64,000 nucleotides of DNA, from positions 20,800,780 through 20,864,779 of the forward strand of contig NC_067291.1 of assembly GCF_020740795.1 (NCBI RefSeq), in the 5' to 3' direction. A program made the translations under genes and the position numbers. This DNA is from Apus apus (Eukaryota > Chordata > Aves > Apodiformes > Apodidae). Under the pieces are notes generated by a model. The model made no database searches. It saw nothing but the letters and a program-made list of their open reading frames with translations, and was not told the origin of the DNA. The stretch's first letter is position 1. Each line of letters opens with the position of its first letter. Shown one piece after another: positions 1 to 10,930 of this stretch.

Positions 1-2907
1 CAAAGGGCTTGGTTTGCCCTGGCAAGGCACAGCCTGGGGCTCTTGGCAAAAGGGGCCAGCGATCACGTGCTGCCCGCGAGGAGGCAGGAGAAATTTCATC
101 AAAGCAAGAAGAAAATGGAAGAGGTGGACAATGAAGAGCACCTTGTCACCCCCAATAACACGTGGCTTTTATCTGCAGAGGTCTTGTCTTGAAAGCTGCC
201 CAGGCTGAGAGATGCTCCCTTCCTTTTGGGGCTTTATGTCAAGGCTGCATGCGGTGCCAGGGCAGCCGCCCAGGCCTCCTCTTCTCCAGGAACAGGGTGG
301 CAGCACCCACTGGAGGGGCCATGTCTCAGCGCCAGTCCAGGACACCCAGCTCCAGGGGGCTCCAGGAGCAGCAGCATCCAGCCACCACATCTCCCGGCTG
401 GATGTGGAGCACCAGCTGCTCACAGGAGCTGCCAGGTTTGCACCACTCTCTCCCTGTGTTTTCTGCTTTCCTCCCAGCACATCTCCAACGTCCTTAGGAA
501 AAAAAAAATAAAATAAAAATACCCACAAGCTTCCTGAAGACTCTGCAACAGTGAGAGATGCTTCTGTTGCTCAGTCTGTTGCTGGTGTGGAAATCAAGCA
601 TCTCCCTCCTCGGAAGCATTTAATCAAACATGAAGAGCACACGCACGCACGTCAGACCCAGTGGCCAGCCCTGGTGCTGCTGCCAGCCAGAACCCAGGAT
701 CCACACCGAGACAGTGCCTGCCGTGTCTGTGAGGGCAAAGGTGGCTCCTAGGGACAGGGACATCATGCAGGACATCCTGCAGCACTGGAGGACAGAGGGG
801 ACCGAGGCTCGTGCTCGTAGCTGAGCCCAGAACATCACCCTCGCCACCTCCCAGCTGCGGATAAACCCCAAGCCTGAGCTTTCCTGCTTTGCTGAGGGTC
901 TTTCCCAAACCTCCCCCACCGAGCCCTGGGGCTGGGGCCACAGCACCCCACAGAGCCCTGCTGTGGGGACAGGCAGGGACAATGCCCGCTGCCACTGTCA
1001 GAAGGGTGTTGGGAGCAGACAGGCACAGGCTTTGTCCCAGCCTGAGAGAAGGAGAAATGCTGTGGGTTTGCGTTCAGACAAATGAATGGATTTCACTGTT
1101 TGACCAACACTCTGGAGAATGCCAGTCAGCGTGAAGTTGGCAGGAGGGCTGACACTTGTCAGCTTTGGTTTATAACCGGGAAAAGCAGCCAGCTCTCCGG
1201 AGGAGAGTGACGCGCGCGTTGCTGTGCGCGTTTGTTCTCGGAAGAATGTGTGGCAAGAGAGGAGCAAGCAAATACTTGGGCCTGCTACATGACAGAGGAC
1301 TTTGTCAGCTAGCCGGCAAGTTTTAGAAGGGCTTCACACTTTCCAGAGACAGCCGGGCCACTGCCTGGAGCTGAGGGGGGAAATGCAACAGTATGAGCTT
1401 TGGGAATAACAGAAGAGTTACTGTGGCATCCCTAAGGAGCCCTGGAATGACGCTGAGGGAGCTGGGCTGGGGAGCAGTGGGGTTGGCTCTTCATGGGCAA
1501 TCTGCACCCCAAAAAGGACCTCAGCTTCAGTGCATAAGCTGTGGTGGGCAGGAGTCCATTCCCCCCTTCCCTTGCCCAAACAGGGTGTCTTGTGCAAAAC
1601 CTGGGAATAACAGGGCTGTGAGGAGAAACTGGTGTCCTCCCAGGCTGGCTCCGGGCTGAGCTCAGATTTCCAGCCTGGCTAGCATCAGTGTGGTGTTTTG
1701 AGCCCTTCTGCAGCCAGGGCCAGCACCTATTTTTATTTAAATCCATCATCTTGGCCACATTTCCCATGCAAAAGCCAGAAGCTGGTGCAAAAGACATGTG
1801 TGATTTGCTTTGTTTTGTTTCCAGAGGCTCTCCAGCCTGCAAAAGGGGGTCCAGGTTTTTCCACCTCCAACAGAACAGCTTTTCCTGCACCATCTATTCC
1901 TGACAGTTTCTTCGTGTTGACAAAGCCTTTGGTCAGGGAAGGTCAAATGTCTGCTGGGATTGTTCCCTCTTCCTCAGCCTTCTTGCTTGCCCAGGGATAG
2001 GGGGATGTTTGAGGGTGTCCAGCATGGGAGAGGGGCAGTCCTTTTGACACCCACCCTGCACCTGTATCAGAAGAAACCTTGGGATGATGCTGCACCAGGA
2101 GCTCAGAGCCCAGCCTGTACAACAGCCCTGACCAAACAGACCAGACCAACTCCAAATGAATCATCCCAGGGGGTGGAGGAAATCATCCAGCTCTCTGAAA
2201 GGGCAGCAATTTTTTTTTCCCTGAGTGGCTTTGGAGCAGGTTGGAAGGAGACAGGAGCATTAGAGAGCATCCTGACCCACGGTGGTGGTAAGGGTGGTTC
2301 CAGGCAGGTCCTCACTTTTCTCCCAGCAAGAGAGTTTCTCTCAGGCCCCGCAAAGCTCTGCCTGGCTCCTGCTGCTGCTGCAGCCCAGCTTTGCTGTGGG
2401 CTGGGCGGCCCCTGAGCAGAGGTTCAGGAGTCTCCACCCAATCCCTGATGAGTGTTTGCCCTCCTTGCCGGGCAGTTTGGCACCATGGGCAGCCTCTGCT
2501 CAGGAGCTGCCCCAGTCTGGGCAAGATAAGGGCGTTGCAGGCCAGCTCTGAGGCAGGATGACAGAGCTGTTTGCAGGCAGCTCCTCTGATCTGCCCAGCT
2601 CTGCAGTTCCTCCCCGAGCAACCATTAATAACCCCAGTCATGACGGGGTGCTTTGCCATCCAGGGATTTAACAGCTCTCCGAAGCCACAGGAGCGAGGCG
2701 GGAGGTTTCGCGCTTCACCCCGGTTGTGCAACGCGCCCACGCCAAGCCAGGAGCCAAACCCACACCCAACCACGGGCACAGCTTGCCCAGCCCTCACACT
2801 CTGACCCTGACCCGGGGCCAGGCTGGGGCTCCTTGGTGAGACCACAGTGGCAGGGTGCTCACGGGCCGGGGCAGGCTCCCAGCAGGCTGCTTCCCTGCAC
2901 GGGGACT
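1..2907. other. Intergenic or intronic GC-moderate DNA
   Basis: No gene, CR1 copy or strong island is visible. The stretch is C/T- and CTG-rich with many short chance ORFs on both strands. A short A-rich run lies at 490-517. A CpG cluster at 1206-1232 (gacgcgcgcgttgctgtgcgcg) is too short to be an island. The stretch 1725-1930 is more AT-rich but lacks distinctive motifs. Confidence 0.6.
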
Positions 2908-3035
2908 GCATCATGGAATCATGGAAACGTGGAGCCATTTGGATTGTAAGGGTCATTAAAGCTCATCCAGTCCCACCCCCCTGCCATGGAGGGTGCTCTA
3001 AGGTCTCCTCAGAGACCTTCTTCTGACTCTCCTTC
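2908..3035 (-). mobile_element. CR1 LINE fragment, internally deleted
   Basis: The tail 'tcatggaatcatgga' and the following 'ctcatccagtcccacccccc' are the reverse complement of a CR1 3' end. The next CR1 block I recognise (ggtgctctaaggtctcc, about 2985) normally lies about 300 bp further in, so the middle of the copy is missing. This is a dead, diverged fragment. Confidence 0.75.
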
Positions 3036-3354
3036 TGACATCTTCAATCTGGGCATTGTGATCTGCCTGGCTTGCTGAAGTGGATACATGGAGGAGGGAC
3101 ACCAAGCTCTGTCTGCCCAGTTCTGATCCAAGCTTTCAGCTCACCCCACTCCACAGACTTGTTTATCCCTCCGTACTGCAGCATTCCCAGACATCTGCTC
3201 AGGCTCTGACTGGACAGGAGGTCCTTGGTTGCTCATATATACCTCCCTGTCCCCCTCCCCATCACCCATCTGCAGCCCCCATCACTCTGTCGTGGACCCC
3301 CAGGCCACTCCCTGGGCTGTGTTGGTCACAGCCCCCTCCTGCTATAAGGGAGCA
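3036..3354. other. GC-rich spacer
   Basis: C-rich, low-complexity sequence (ccctgtccccctccccatcacccatctg around 3250) with no gene or mobile element recognised. Confidence 0.5.
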
Positions 3355-3620
3355 TCAGTCCTTAAAATATCTCTGTATCATTAGTTACATCTAATTGAAG
3401 GTGCTTTGAACGCAACCTCCACAACACACAAACCAAATGGGAAATGACATACCATCAAATTGATGCCCCCAAACCATGATAAATGACTGGTTAGATGATT
3501 AATGTTTCTATTTCTTGGTTTAAGAGAGAACAATGCTGCCTGGCCCAGCATTTATCTGGTTTGCCTGCAAAAGGTCACCAGGCATCCTCAAAGTAAATAG
3601 GACTCTTGCCCCACTGTCAC
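3355..3620. promoter_or_regulatory. AT-rich island, candidate cis-regulatory element
   Basis: This stretch is free of recognisable repeats and clearly more AT-rich than its flanks. It carries CTAATTG (about 3390), GATTAATG (about 3498) and a near-palindrome CATCAAATTGATG (3453-3465). The texture is that of a vertebrate conserved non-coding element. Conservation was not tested. Confidence 0.35.
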
Positions 3621-3834
3621 ACCCTCAGAGGCATCCTGGCTCTGTCTGCTCTGCCCACACTGCAGCCCAGGCACTCAGGGATGGAGCAGGGTGAGCAGGG
3701 ATGACCCTTCTCGGGTCCCTGCTGCCTCCATCCTTCTGGAGATCCCCAGCTGCCTTTGGAAATCATTCCCTGATGAGGCAGTTAGGAAGCTGGTCGTTAG
3801 AATGGTGGTTTATTAGACTGGGGTTTACACATAG

Positions 3835-4202
3835 CACCACAGACGTTTGGGTTGGAGGGACCTTATAGGCCATCTAGTCCTAATCCCTGCATGGGCAGGG
3901 ACACCTCCCACCAGCCCAGGCTGCTCCAAGCCCCATCCAACCTGCCCTTCAACACTGCCAGGGATGGGGCAGCCACAGCTTCCCTGGGCAGCCTGGGCCA
4001 GGGTCTCACCACCCTCACAGCAAAGAACTTCTTCCTCAGATCTCGTCTCAATCTCCCCTTTTCCAGCTTCAAACTGTTTCCCCTGTTCCATCCCACCCCT
4101 GCCCTTGTCCCAAGCCCCTCCCCAGCTTTCCTGGAGCCCCTTCAGGCACTGGAAGGTGCTCTAAGGTCTCCCTGGAGCCTCCTGCAGGCTGAACACCCCC
4201 AC
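3835..4202 (-). mobile_element. CR1 LINE 3' fragment
   Basis: This copy is nearly complete for the usual 5'-truncated length. It runs from the 3' tail region (ggttggagggaccttatagg) through 'cagggatggggcagccacag', 'ctcaccaccctcacagcaaa' and 'ctttcctggagccccttcag' to 'gctctaaggtctccctggag'. ORFs crossing it are translated CR1 3' untranslated sequence, not genes. Confidence 0.9.
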
Positions 4203-4440
4203 TGAGGGGGTGTTGCAGGATGCTCAGACCAGGCCAGAGGACTCACCGCTAAGCTGGCTATTTTCTTAAACCATTCCAAGCCACTTCTTTAGTATTTCCA
4301 GAACTCTCAGCCCCTCCTGTGGCTGGGGCAGCTCTCTGCTCCGCACCTGGAAACGGCCCCAAGTTGCTCTCAGGTTCAAAGCCCTCAGCCCTCTGATCCA
4401 CCGCCTGTAATTAGAGATAATTGACGCCAGCGTGTTCAAA
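4203..4440. other. Spacer with small AT cluster
   Basis: No gene or repeat is seen. The right end (4405-4440, gtaattagagataattgacg) is AT-rich with two homeodomain-like cores, directly before a GC-rich block. Confidence 0.4.
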
Positions 4441-4640
4441 GGAGCCCGAGGATGGGGGGAGCAGAGGAGCTGCCTCTGCTGCTGCCCGGTATCCCCCCCC
4501 CGGCCCTGGGGCTGTGCCGAACCCCCCCCGCCCTCCGTACCCGCCCAGCCCAGGCGTGCGGGGCTGGTGCGGCAGGTCCCGGGGCTGCCGTGGCGATTCC
4601 TGGTGAGATCCGCATGGGAACAGCAAACCAGGGCAAGGAC
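4441..4640. other. GC-rich block with C-runs (G4-prone on minus strand)
   Basis: Runs of eight to nine C at 4493-4501 and 4524-4531, several CpGs and CCC tracts make this the first GC-rich peak. It could form quadruplex DNA on the minus strand. It is not long or CpG-dense enough to call a promoter island confidently. Confidence 0.4.
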
Positions 4641-4674
4641 GGCCCCGACATCCCCCAGCTTGTCCCGACACGAC

Positions 4675-4805
4675 GCTCATTGTGTGCTGAGATTAAAGTC
4701 TCCTGCTCGGTAGCAGGAAAATGCAAATAACTGTTTAAACGAGCTGTTAATTGTTAAACCACATTATTTAGGGGTAATAATCACTGGAACACCTTGTACT
4801 GCTCA
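4675..4805. promoter_or_regulatory. AT-rich island with octamer
   Basis: An exact POU octamer ATGCAAAT lies at 4721-4728. It is preceded by the inverted repeat TCCTGCT-CGGT-AGCAGGA (4701-4718) and followed by the palindrome GTTTAAAC (4733-4740) and TTAATTGTTAAAC. The island sits in GC-rich surroundings. Inverted repeats of this size are expected by chance several times per window; the octamer is the stronger signal. Confidence 0.4.
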
Positions 4806-5540
4806 AATGAGGCCAAGAGCTCTCCAGTCATGGGCTCCACAAGAGGAGGATGTGTTGTGTTTATGGGCTGTGTCTGATGGAAATGAGCAGAGACGTGGGC
4901 ATGGGGGGAAAGAAAGGATTTTGGAAAGGAAAGTGGGAAAGGAGAGGGTCCAGGGGAACAGCTCTGGTGGCTGTGGCTTGGGTCCCATGGGGATCCCATG
5001 GAGAGGGAGATCTCCATATGGAGAGGGAGATGGTGGGGATGGAGAGGATGATCCCATGGATGGAAAAGCTGATCCCACGAGTGGAAAGGGCTGATCCTGC
5101 TGATGGAAAAGGCTGATGGTGCTGGCTCAGCCACACACTGGGAGCTGCCCTGGCTCGTGGCATTGAGGTTGTGGCAGGTGCTGGCAGCTCTCCCTGAGGC
5201 CAGGGCTGTTCCCAGCTGGTTGCCACCACGGGAGCAAGCACCTTGCCCTTGCTTTGCCCCGAGACCCCTCTGGTCCTGCCTCATTTCATGTTTGTTTGGC
5301 AGGATCCCCAGGCCTGGAGGCCATTGTCACCCCAAGGGCTTGCCTGCAGGGTGGGTGCTGTCAGGAGCCTGGCCAACCTGGTCTCCTTCAGTGCCCTGGT
5401 GATGGCATCAGGACTGACACAATCCTTAGCAGCTCAAAGCCCTGAGAAATCCCAGTGTGAAGGTTTGGTTTGTTTTTTTCTTTGGGTTTTGGGCAGACAG
5501 AGAAACCCCCAGGCAGGCAGCAGCTCACTTCAGAGCTCAG
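4806..5540. other. GC-rich spacer with short tandem repeat
   Basis: No gene is seen. The block 4880-5048 is purine-rich with repeated 'ggagagggaga' and ATCCCATGG words. At 5050-5114 there are three copies of a 21-22-bp unit beginning GATCC and containing TGGAAAAGGCT. A minus-strand frame of 167 codons crosses the block but reads as low-complexity Pro/Ser/His. Confidence 0.5.
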
Positions 5541-5900
5541 CTTTGACATCCAGGAATTCAAGTGTATTTTGGATTTGAATCCAAGGTGGCTGGGGCCACG
5601 AGCAAGATGTAATTTAAAGTCCAGATCAGGATCCAATTGTTCTCCAAGTGCAGAGGTTTTGGCACTGAGGTTTTGGTTTGGTCCCAGCTTTCATGGCAAA
5701 TTGAATAATCATATGAGGGAGAGGAAAGGAGAAAGAGCAAGAGAGAAAAATAACAACTATAGACAGTTCTTCCAAAAGTGGAAAGAACCAGAACACGTTT
5801 TGGCTTCAGCAGCTCTGAAGCGGAGTTTCCTCCCACAGCTGGAACAGCCTTTTGAACAATGTTTTCCAATTTAGCTTTTTATTAAAATGAAGCCGTGTCC
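5541..5900. promoter_or_regulatory. AT-rich island with purine tract
   Basis: This repeat-free AT-rich stretch contains TTGGATTTGAATCCAA (5569-5584, inverted repeat), a purine run (gaggaaaggagaaagagcaa, about 5719-5750) and TTTAGCTTTTTATTAAAATG at the right end, shortly before a CR1 insertion. Candidate regulatory DNA only. Confidence 0.3.
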
Positions 5901-5972
5901 TGATGGAGCTGCCCAGAGCTGCCCCTGCCACCACGGAGCTGTCCCCACGTGCTGCCACCACCATTCAGAGAC

Positions 5973-6349
5973 TCATAGAATCATAGAATCATTGAGGTTG
6001 GAAAAGACCTTCAAGATCATCAAGTCCAACTGTCCTCCCTACAGCCCCTAACCATTAAACCATCTTCTGAAACACCACGTCCACCTATTTTTTTTTAACA
6101 TTTGCAGGGATGGTGCTCCCTGGGCAGCCTGTTCCAAGGCTTCACCACTCTTTCTGTGAAGAAATTGTTCCTAATACCCAATCTGAACCTCCCCTGGTGC
6201 AACTTGACCCCATTTCTTCTTGTCCTATCTGGTCACTAAGGAGAAGAGGGCAACACCAACCTCACTAGAACCTCCTTTCAGGGAGTTGTAGAGAGCAATG
6301 AGGTCTTCCCTCAGCCTCCTCTTCTCCAGGCTGAACAGCCCCAGCTCCC
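5973..6349 (-). mobile_element. CR1 LINE 3' fragment (older subfamily)
   Basis: It starts with the diagnostic 8-bp direct repeats of the CR1 end (tcatagaatcatagaatc). It continues through 'ttggaaaagaccttcaagat', 'gtccaactgtcctccctaca' and 'gaagaaattgttcctaatac' to 'ctcttctccaggctgaacag'. The internal sequence differs from the common type seen at 3835, so this is a different subfamily. Confidence 0.93.
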
Positions 6350-6644
6350 AGCTTTGGAGCTCCCTGTGGCACTGGCATCCCAGGAAACCTCCCCTCATGG
6401 CTCCAGAGGCCTCGGAGAGAGATCCCTGTGCACAGATATAAATCCCCTACTGCTGTGCTCACTTTCTAGCCTTGTATATCTTTTAATTATTCCCATGTTT
6501 ATAGTTTGCTGCACCTTAAAGGATTTTTCCCCTTTAAATGCATGTTTTCCTGACCATTAGTGCTGCTGGTTGTAAAAGCACAGATGAAGAGCTGGAGATG
6601 CAGATGAGCCCAGCCCCAAAATCCATATCTCTTTTTTCCCTGTG
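6350..6644. other. Spacer
   Basis: No gene is seen. A short AT-rich part (6470-6560, with AATTATTCC and TTTAAATGCATG) is too small to call. Confidence 0.4.
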
Positions 6645-6838
6645 GTGCTAGGACCAGCCCTGGCTCAGCCCCATCCCAGATCAGCCCCAGGGCCAGCCAT
6701 GCCCAGCCTCATCCCAGATGGGCTGCAGGACCAGACTGGATCAGCCCCATCCTGCCTCAGCACCAGCACCATTCCCAGCTCAGCCCCATCCTGGATGCCT
6801 CCAGGACCATCCCAGCTCAGCCCCATCCCAGTCTGGTG
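6645..6838. repeat. Degenerate minisatellite
   Basis: Imperfect tandem units built around 'cagctcagccccatcccaga' and 'ccaggaccag' repeat about every 60 bp or less for roughly 190 bp. Both strands stay open across it, which explains local ORFs such as the 120-codon minus-strand frame. Confidence 0.6.
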
Positions 6839-7280
6839 AAGTTCATGCCCACAAGCAACCCTGAACCTTCTCAGCCTCCTGTCACCCAGGACATGTCCCC
6901 AGTGTCCCTGCAGCCAAGGCCTCAGAGCACCCCAAGCCTGGCTGGGAACACTGGGGAGTTGCTGAAGTCCAACTAGGCCAGGAGCACCCACCCCAGGGTG
7001 CCAGCAGCAGCCCCGGGCACGTCCCACACCTCACCTGTGGGTTTTGTTTTCCTACCAAGGCAGTGGCAGGAGGGGAACCCCCAGCCCCCCCCCACCATTT
7101 CTCACTCTGACTCATCCTGCATCCTGCCCCGTGCCTGGCTGGAAACTCCCGTGTCACTGGGTGCCCTTGCAAAGGGAAGCTTTGGGGTGCAGTGGGGTGC
7201 TGCTGGGAGGTACCTGCTCCCACAGAGCCCTTTCATCCCTGCACCACATCGGGTTCCTTCTTACCCACCACTTCCCTGCC
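6839..7280. other. GC-rich spacer
   Basis: C/CAG-rich sequence without recognisable gene or mobile element; a C-run lies at 7086-7093. Confidence 0.5.
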
Positions 7281-7862
7281 AGGGATGGGAGGTTTCTGTT
7301 AATCACCTACCAACGATTAAGTCATTGGCCCAACTACTCTCCTGCTACTTTTGCAAGGACTTAGGCCACTATAAAATCAAACAGCATGAATCTTAAAGAT
7401 TTACACGGTGCTTTTTTAACAGTTTTCAGTATATTTCAATAGTTAATAAAACTAAATGCTGCTTTGTGTAAAAGGTAATAGATTACAATCTAGTGTGTTT
7501 TACTAGCACTCAGTGTGTTCAGCTAACACCTAATACTTTCACGTTGGAATCTACGAAAAGCACTTTGTGGAGATTAAAAGCAGATTTATCACAGATGTGC
7601 CTCAACATTATGCTTGGCTTGAACCATTAGACTCCTGGAGTTTAAAGGTTAGACTTTAATGACTTCAAGGAAGTCGGTTACTTTTTAAAGCTTTAAATAA
7701 GCAGCTCAGATACTAATGCCATTTACAAAACAGGGCAGACTGGTTAAGAGCTGCTCAGAGGATGCAGGAGTTACCACTTCAATGTCTGCTCTTTGAAGCA
7801 GCTACATCTCAGCACAGTAGTTTAACCCTCATGCAAATTAATAATATGTTATTTACTAGATG
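7281..7862. promoter_or_regulatory. Long AT-rich island, strong conserved-element candidate
   Basis: About 580 bp without recognisable repeat and with sharp edges against GC-rich flanks. It contains TAGATTACAATCTA (7479-7492), several TTTAAAG and TTAATA words, and near the right edge an exact octamer running into homeodomain cores (ATGCAAATTAATAATATG, 7831-7848). No open frame of note crosses it. This is one of the best enhancer-like blocks here. Confidence 0.45.
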
Positions 7863-8170
7863 AAAGTGTTTCCTTGCAGACTCTGGTGGCAGAGCTTTGC
7901 TGCGCTGCCCGGATCGCCGGGGGATGGGAGGGATGAGCTGCAAAAGGGGCTGTGGGATTGCAGGAGTCCGGGGGGCAGGGGGAGGGAAGGGCAGCCCCGA
8001 GCCCCCGGTTGTCACACAGGGAAAATGCTTCTGGCCCCCATGTGCTCCTGCCAGGGTCAGCCCCCATCACAGTTGCCACTGGAGGAATTTGCTGCCTCTC
8101 CCACCGCTTACGGAGCTGCTGTGGCTCCTGGTGGAAGTTCTGCTGCCTGCTCAGGAGCATAGAAATCAGT
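7863..8170. other. GC-rich spacer
   Basis: G-rich sequence with a small CpG cluster at 7898-7920 (gctgcgctgcccggatcgccgg). No gene is recognised. Confidence 0.45.
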
Positions 8171-8232
8171 CACAGAATCGGCTTTGGTTGGAAAAGACCT
8201 TTAGGACCATCAGGTCCAAACATTAATGGTGC
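8171..8232 (-). mobile_element. Short CR1 tail fragment
   Basis: Only the terminal part is present: 'cacagaatcggctttggttg', then gaaaagacctttaggacc and caggtccaaac. The rest of the element is absent, probably from 5' truncation at insertion. Confidence 0.7.
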
Positions 8233-8885
8233 AGACAGGTCTCCAGTGTGGTTTTCCCTGCCCTTAGGTGGTGGCAGAGCTGGGGCTGTGAGCACGGCCA
8301 AGGCACAGTGACAACCTCCACCCAGAGCCACTCTTCTGTCCCCACAGGTCTCTGACAGGCACTGCCTGCAGCTCCTGGGAGCTGGTGGATCCTAGGAGGC
8401 TCTGTTCCTCACCTGGGGATTCAAATCAGGCTCAAACCCATCTTGCAGAGCTGGGACGATGAACATCTGCTGTGGGTCCTGTCCCCACGGGGGGGAACTC
8501 GGCCTGGATGATGCAAAGTGAGAGATGGAGCAGGGTTCCTCTCCCAGGCCACCGTCTCCTCACCTCTGAGCTGGGGGTTGGTCCTTTCTAGGGTCTTGCA
8601 CACGTTTCTGCCAGGGCTGCAGCCCCACGGCACTGCCAGAGCATCGGCTGCACTGGGGAGTGCACTTTCCAGCAGCAGATCAATGAGCCCTTGTCCTTGT
8701 GCTCCACACAATGACTCAACTTGTCCTTTGACTGGCTCAGGCAATGCTGAGCGTTTTCCCCCCATTTCCAGCTATTCCCAGTTTCGTGCCTAGTGTGAGT
8801 GATCAGGACAAGGCCCCAGCTCACAGCCCCCCCAGCTGCTACTGCTGCTGCCTTTCCCCAGCCACTGCCTGCACGCACAGGCATC
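8233..8885. other. GC-rich spacer
   Basis: No gene, CR1 or tandem array recognised. Many short overlapping frames on both strands are of the chance type. Confidence 0.5.
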
Positions 8886-9215
8886 CTACTGAAATCCTGC
8901 ATGAAGATTTTCTTGGCCAAATCGCTGGAGTCGTGAGATGACTGCAGAAAATTATCCTGATAATGCCTTAAAACCCAACTATTGATCTTTATAAATACCT
9001 TACGTACATACAAGGCACATATACCCATTTACAGCAAGATATATATTGTCATTTCTTCTGTCCTGAGGGCAATTACTCTAATTAAACACTTACAGACATG
9101 ATTAAAATTTAACCCCAGTGACGCTAACTGAACATTCAAGGACATATGTAACATGTTTAGGAAAGTACCTCCATGTAGGGTGACCGGTGGATAAATGACA
9201 TTATACATCTGACTA
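8886..9215. promoter_or_regulatory. AT-rich island
   Basis: This repeat-free stretch has TTTATAAATACC (about 8991), TACGTA (9002-9007), ACTCTAATTAAACAC (about 9074) and ATTAAAATTTAACC (about 9099). It precedes the possible small ORF at 9641 by about 450 bp. Candidate enhancer, or alternatively a 3' untranslated region. Confidence 0.35.
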
Positions 9216-9640
9216 AAAGCACCCTCATGGGAGGGGCAGACAGTGGTGGGAGGGAGTGGGTTTGGAGCAATGAGCTCAAGATCCAGGGAAGAGGAAGAGC
9301 AGCTCAACAGGCAGTGAAGGTCAAGGAGAAGTGGTTGGGGCTTGGACCGTGTTGGGGTGAATTTCTCCTCACTCTACTGGCCTGTTTGGGTTTGGGGGTT
9401 TGTTTTTTTTTTTTCATTTTTAAGTCTAAAAAGATTTAAAAAATCAAATTGTTAATAATTTACAAGGTAGTAATGAGAACAGTCCCTCTAGAGTGGGATC
9501 TGGGCACTGGGGTGCTCATTCCCAGGCATTTTAGGAGGTCCCAGAGTGCTGGGACATCAGGCACAACCCCAAATCCAGCCGCCAGCAGATTTTCACCATC
9601 CAAACCCCAAAACGAACCAGAAGCAAAGCCTACCCTTCAA
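9216..9640. other. Spacer with T-rich run
   Basis: A T-run with flanking A/T sequence lies at 9402-9447 (gtttttttttttttcattttt). The remaining sequence up to the ORF at 9641 has no strong splice acceptor; the pyrimidine content before 9620 is low. Confidence 0.4.
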
Positions 9641-9865
9641 ATGGCTGTTGACACAGGATTTTTTTACACAATTGCAGTAATTTGTCTGGTATGCTTGTCC
9701 TTTTTCATCTTCCTCCTTTTCAAAGCCACGTTGCAGAAATACAAGGAGCGAAGTTCCCATCCCGGTGCCCGGCTGAGCCCAGCGGCGCTGGCCCGGCCTG
9801 GCTTGGAGGTTGGTGGGTGCTTGGCAAGTGCCAACAGCCCGACCCGCTGCTGCAGCCCGGGTTAA
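9641..9865 (+). CDS. Possible small single-pass membrane protein (74 aa), unrecognised
   Basis: The frame from the ATG at 9641 encodes a short N-terminus (MAVDTG), a hydrophobic segment at residues 7-27 (FFYTIAVICLVCLSFFIFLL and F), then a basic stretch KATLQKYKER. This is the order expected of a small type III or signal-anchor protein with a cytosolic basic tail. The C-terminal half (residues 40-74) is low-complexity Ala/Pro/Gly/Cys from GC-rich DNA and looks less protein-like. The frame is open upstream to 9449 but begins there with TTG. The start context (caaATGg) has G at +4 but C at -3. I know no family that matches. It could equally be a chance frame or part of a larger spliced exon. 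Confidence 0.22.
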   Translation: MAVDTGFFYTIAVICLVCLSFFIFLLFKATLQKYKERSSHPGARLSPAALARPGLEVGGCLASANSPTRCCSPG

Positions 9866-9929
9866 ACATTCTGCTCTTTGATGGGGATCTTTGAAGTCAC
9901 CCCAAGATGCTGCAATTAGCAAGAAATAA

Positions 9930-10175
9930 CACGCAGTGAACAAACTTCATCTTTGAAGCCCTTCCCAGCTGGCGTTCAGCAGTTGCTAAAGGTTTTCCAT
10001 TTTGCAACGGCCTCGCCTGGATTGCAATTGCAAAACAATTTGCTGCTGTAATACCATGGCCTCGGAAGATGAAGGAAACCGTAAGATTTCTCCAGAAACT
10101 GTATAAAAAGGAGATATTCCAAACGTGAGCAGATTATTCGATCGCTGTGTGCACACCTGTTGATAATCCAATGGC
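9930..10175. promoter_or_regulatory. AT-rich island
   Basis: It contains the 12-bp palindrome TTGCAATTGCAA (10022-10033, C/EBP-like), followed by AAACAATTTGC, and farther right TATAAAAAGGAG (about 10101, TATA-like) and GATTATTCGATCG. No repeat is recognised. A 90-codon minus-strand frame crosses it without family resemblance. Confidence 0.3.
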
Positions 10176-10400
10176 TGGAGCTGTAAGAGGCTGCATATCC
10201 CCTCCAAGGTGCTGCTTCTCCATAGCTGCTGGTGGCATTACAGGCCACCAGAAAGGCTTGTGCCTCACGGGGACATTCTCAGCAATGAGAAGAAGTAGGA
10301 CTGAAAAAATAGACCCAGGCAGCCCTTGCATGTGTGGAGCCATTTAACAGCACCTCAAGGGTGTCCACAACTCATGTGGGTCCTCTGGGGTTCTGTGTCA

Positions 10401-10487
10401 GTGCTGCTGGTGTGGGGTGATGGTGGTGTTTGGGGTGATGCTGGTATCTGGGAGTGATGCTGGGTTTTGGGGTGATGCTGGTGTGGG
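10401..10487. repeat. 18-bp minisatellite, five copies
   Basis: Units begin GTGATGCTGG and end TTTGGG or TGTGGG, at 10401, 10417, 10435, 10454 and 10472, with 16- to 19-bp lengths. Pure T/G-type low-complexity sequence; no coding meaning. Confidence 0.8.
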
Positions 10488-10930
10488 CACAGTGTGCATT
10501 GGTCACAGAGTCTGTCCATGAGGAGAGGCGTGAGCCAGCCTGGTTGGTAAAGGCTCTGTGAGGTTGGGATTGGGGTAGGACCAGGATTTGACTGGAAGCA
10601 GGCAGCCCCAAGCCCTGCACACTGGGAAAGGCACAGCCCCCTGCCCTCCATGACTGGTTTTTGGGAAGCACCAGCCAAACCCGAGGTCACGCTGCTGCCC
10701 CACAGAGCTGCCTGGTGTGCCAGACAGTGGGATCCTGCACCCAAATCCCTCCTGCCCCTTGCACAGCACTGGAGACCCATCTCAGCAGGCTCAGACAAGG
10801 CCACTCACTTCCCTGTACCTGCAGGACTGGGCTCCTTCCTGCTGGGACACTGTGCTGGGAAAGGAAGGACCAGGCTGGAGCCCATCCCCTGCGCCTGGCA
10901 CCTCCCTGCCCGCTGTGCTGGGAACCAGCC
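10488..10930. other. GC-rich spacer
   Basis: CTG/CCC-rich sequence with overlapping chance frames on both strands. No gene or mobile element recognised. Confidence 0.5.

Noticed and set aside
3825..4205. Recurrent peptide families shared by many ORFs (for example ...GAATASLG..., ...LSWSPFRHWKVL...)
   Set aside because: They recur at 3835, 23553, 53051, 57465 and 60293 because they translate CR1 3' noncoding sequence, not because a protein family is present.
7479..7492. Short perfect inverted repeats (7479, 4701, 5569, 10022, 36908, 56389)
   Set aside because: Stems of 6-7 bp with small loops are expected about twenty times in 64 kb by chance, so alone they are not evidence.
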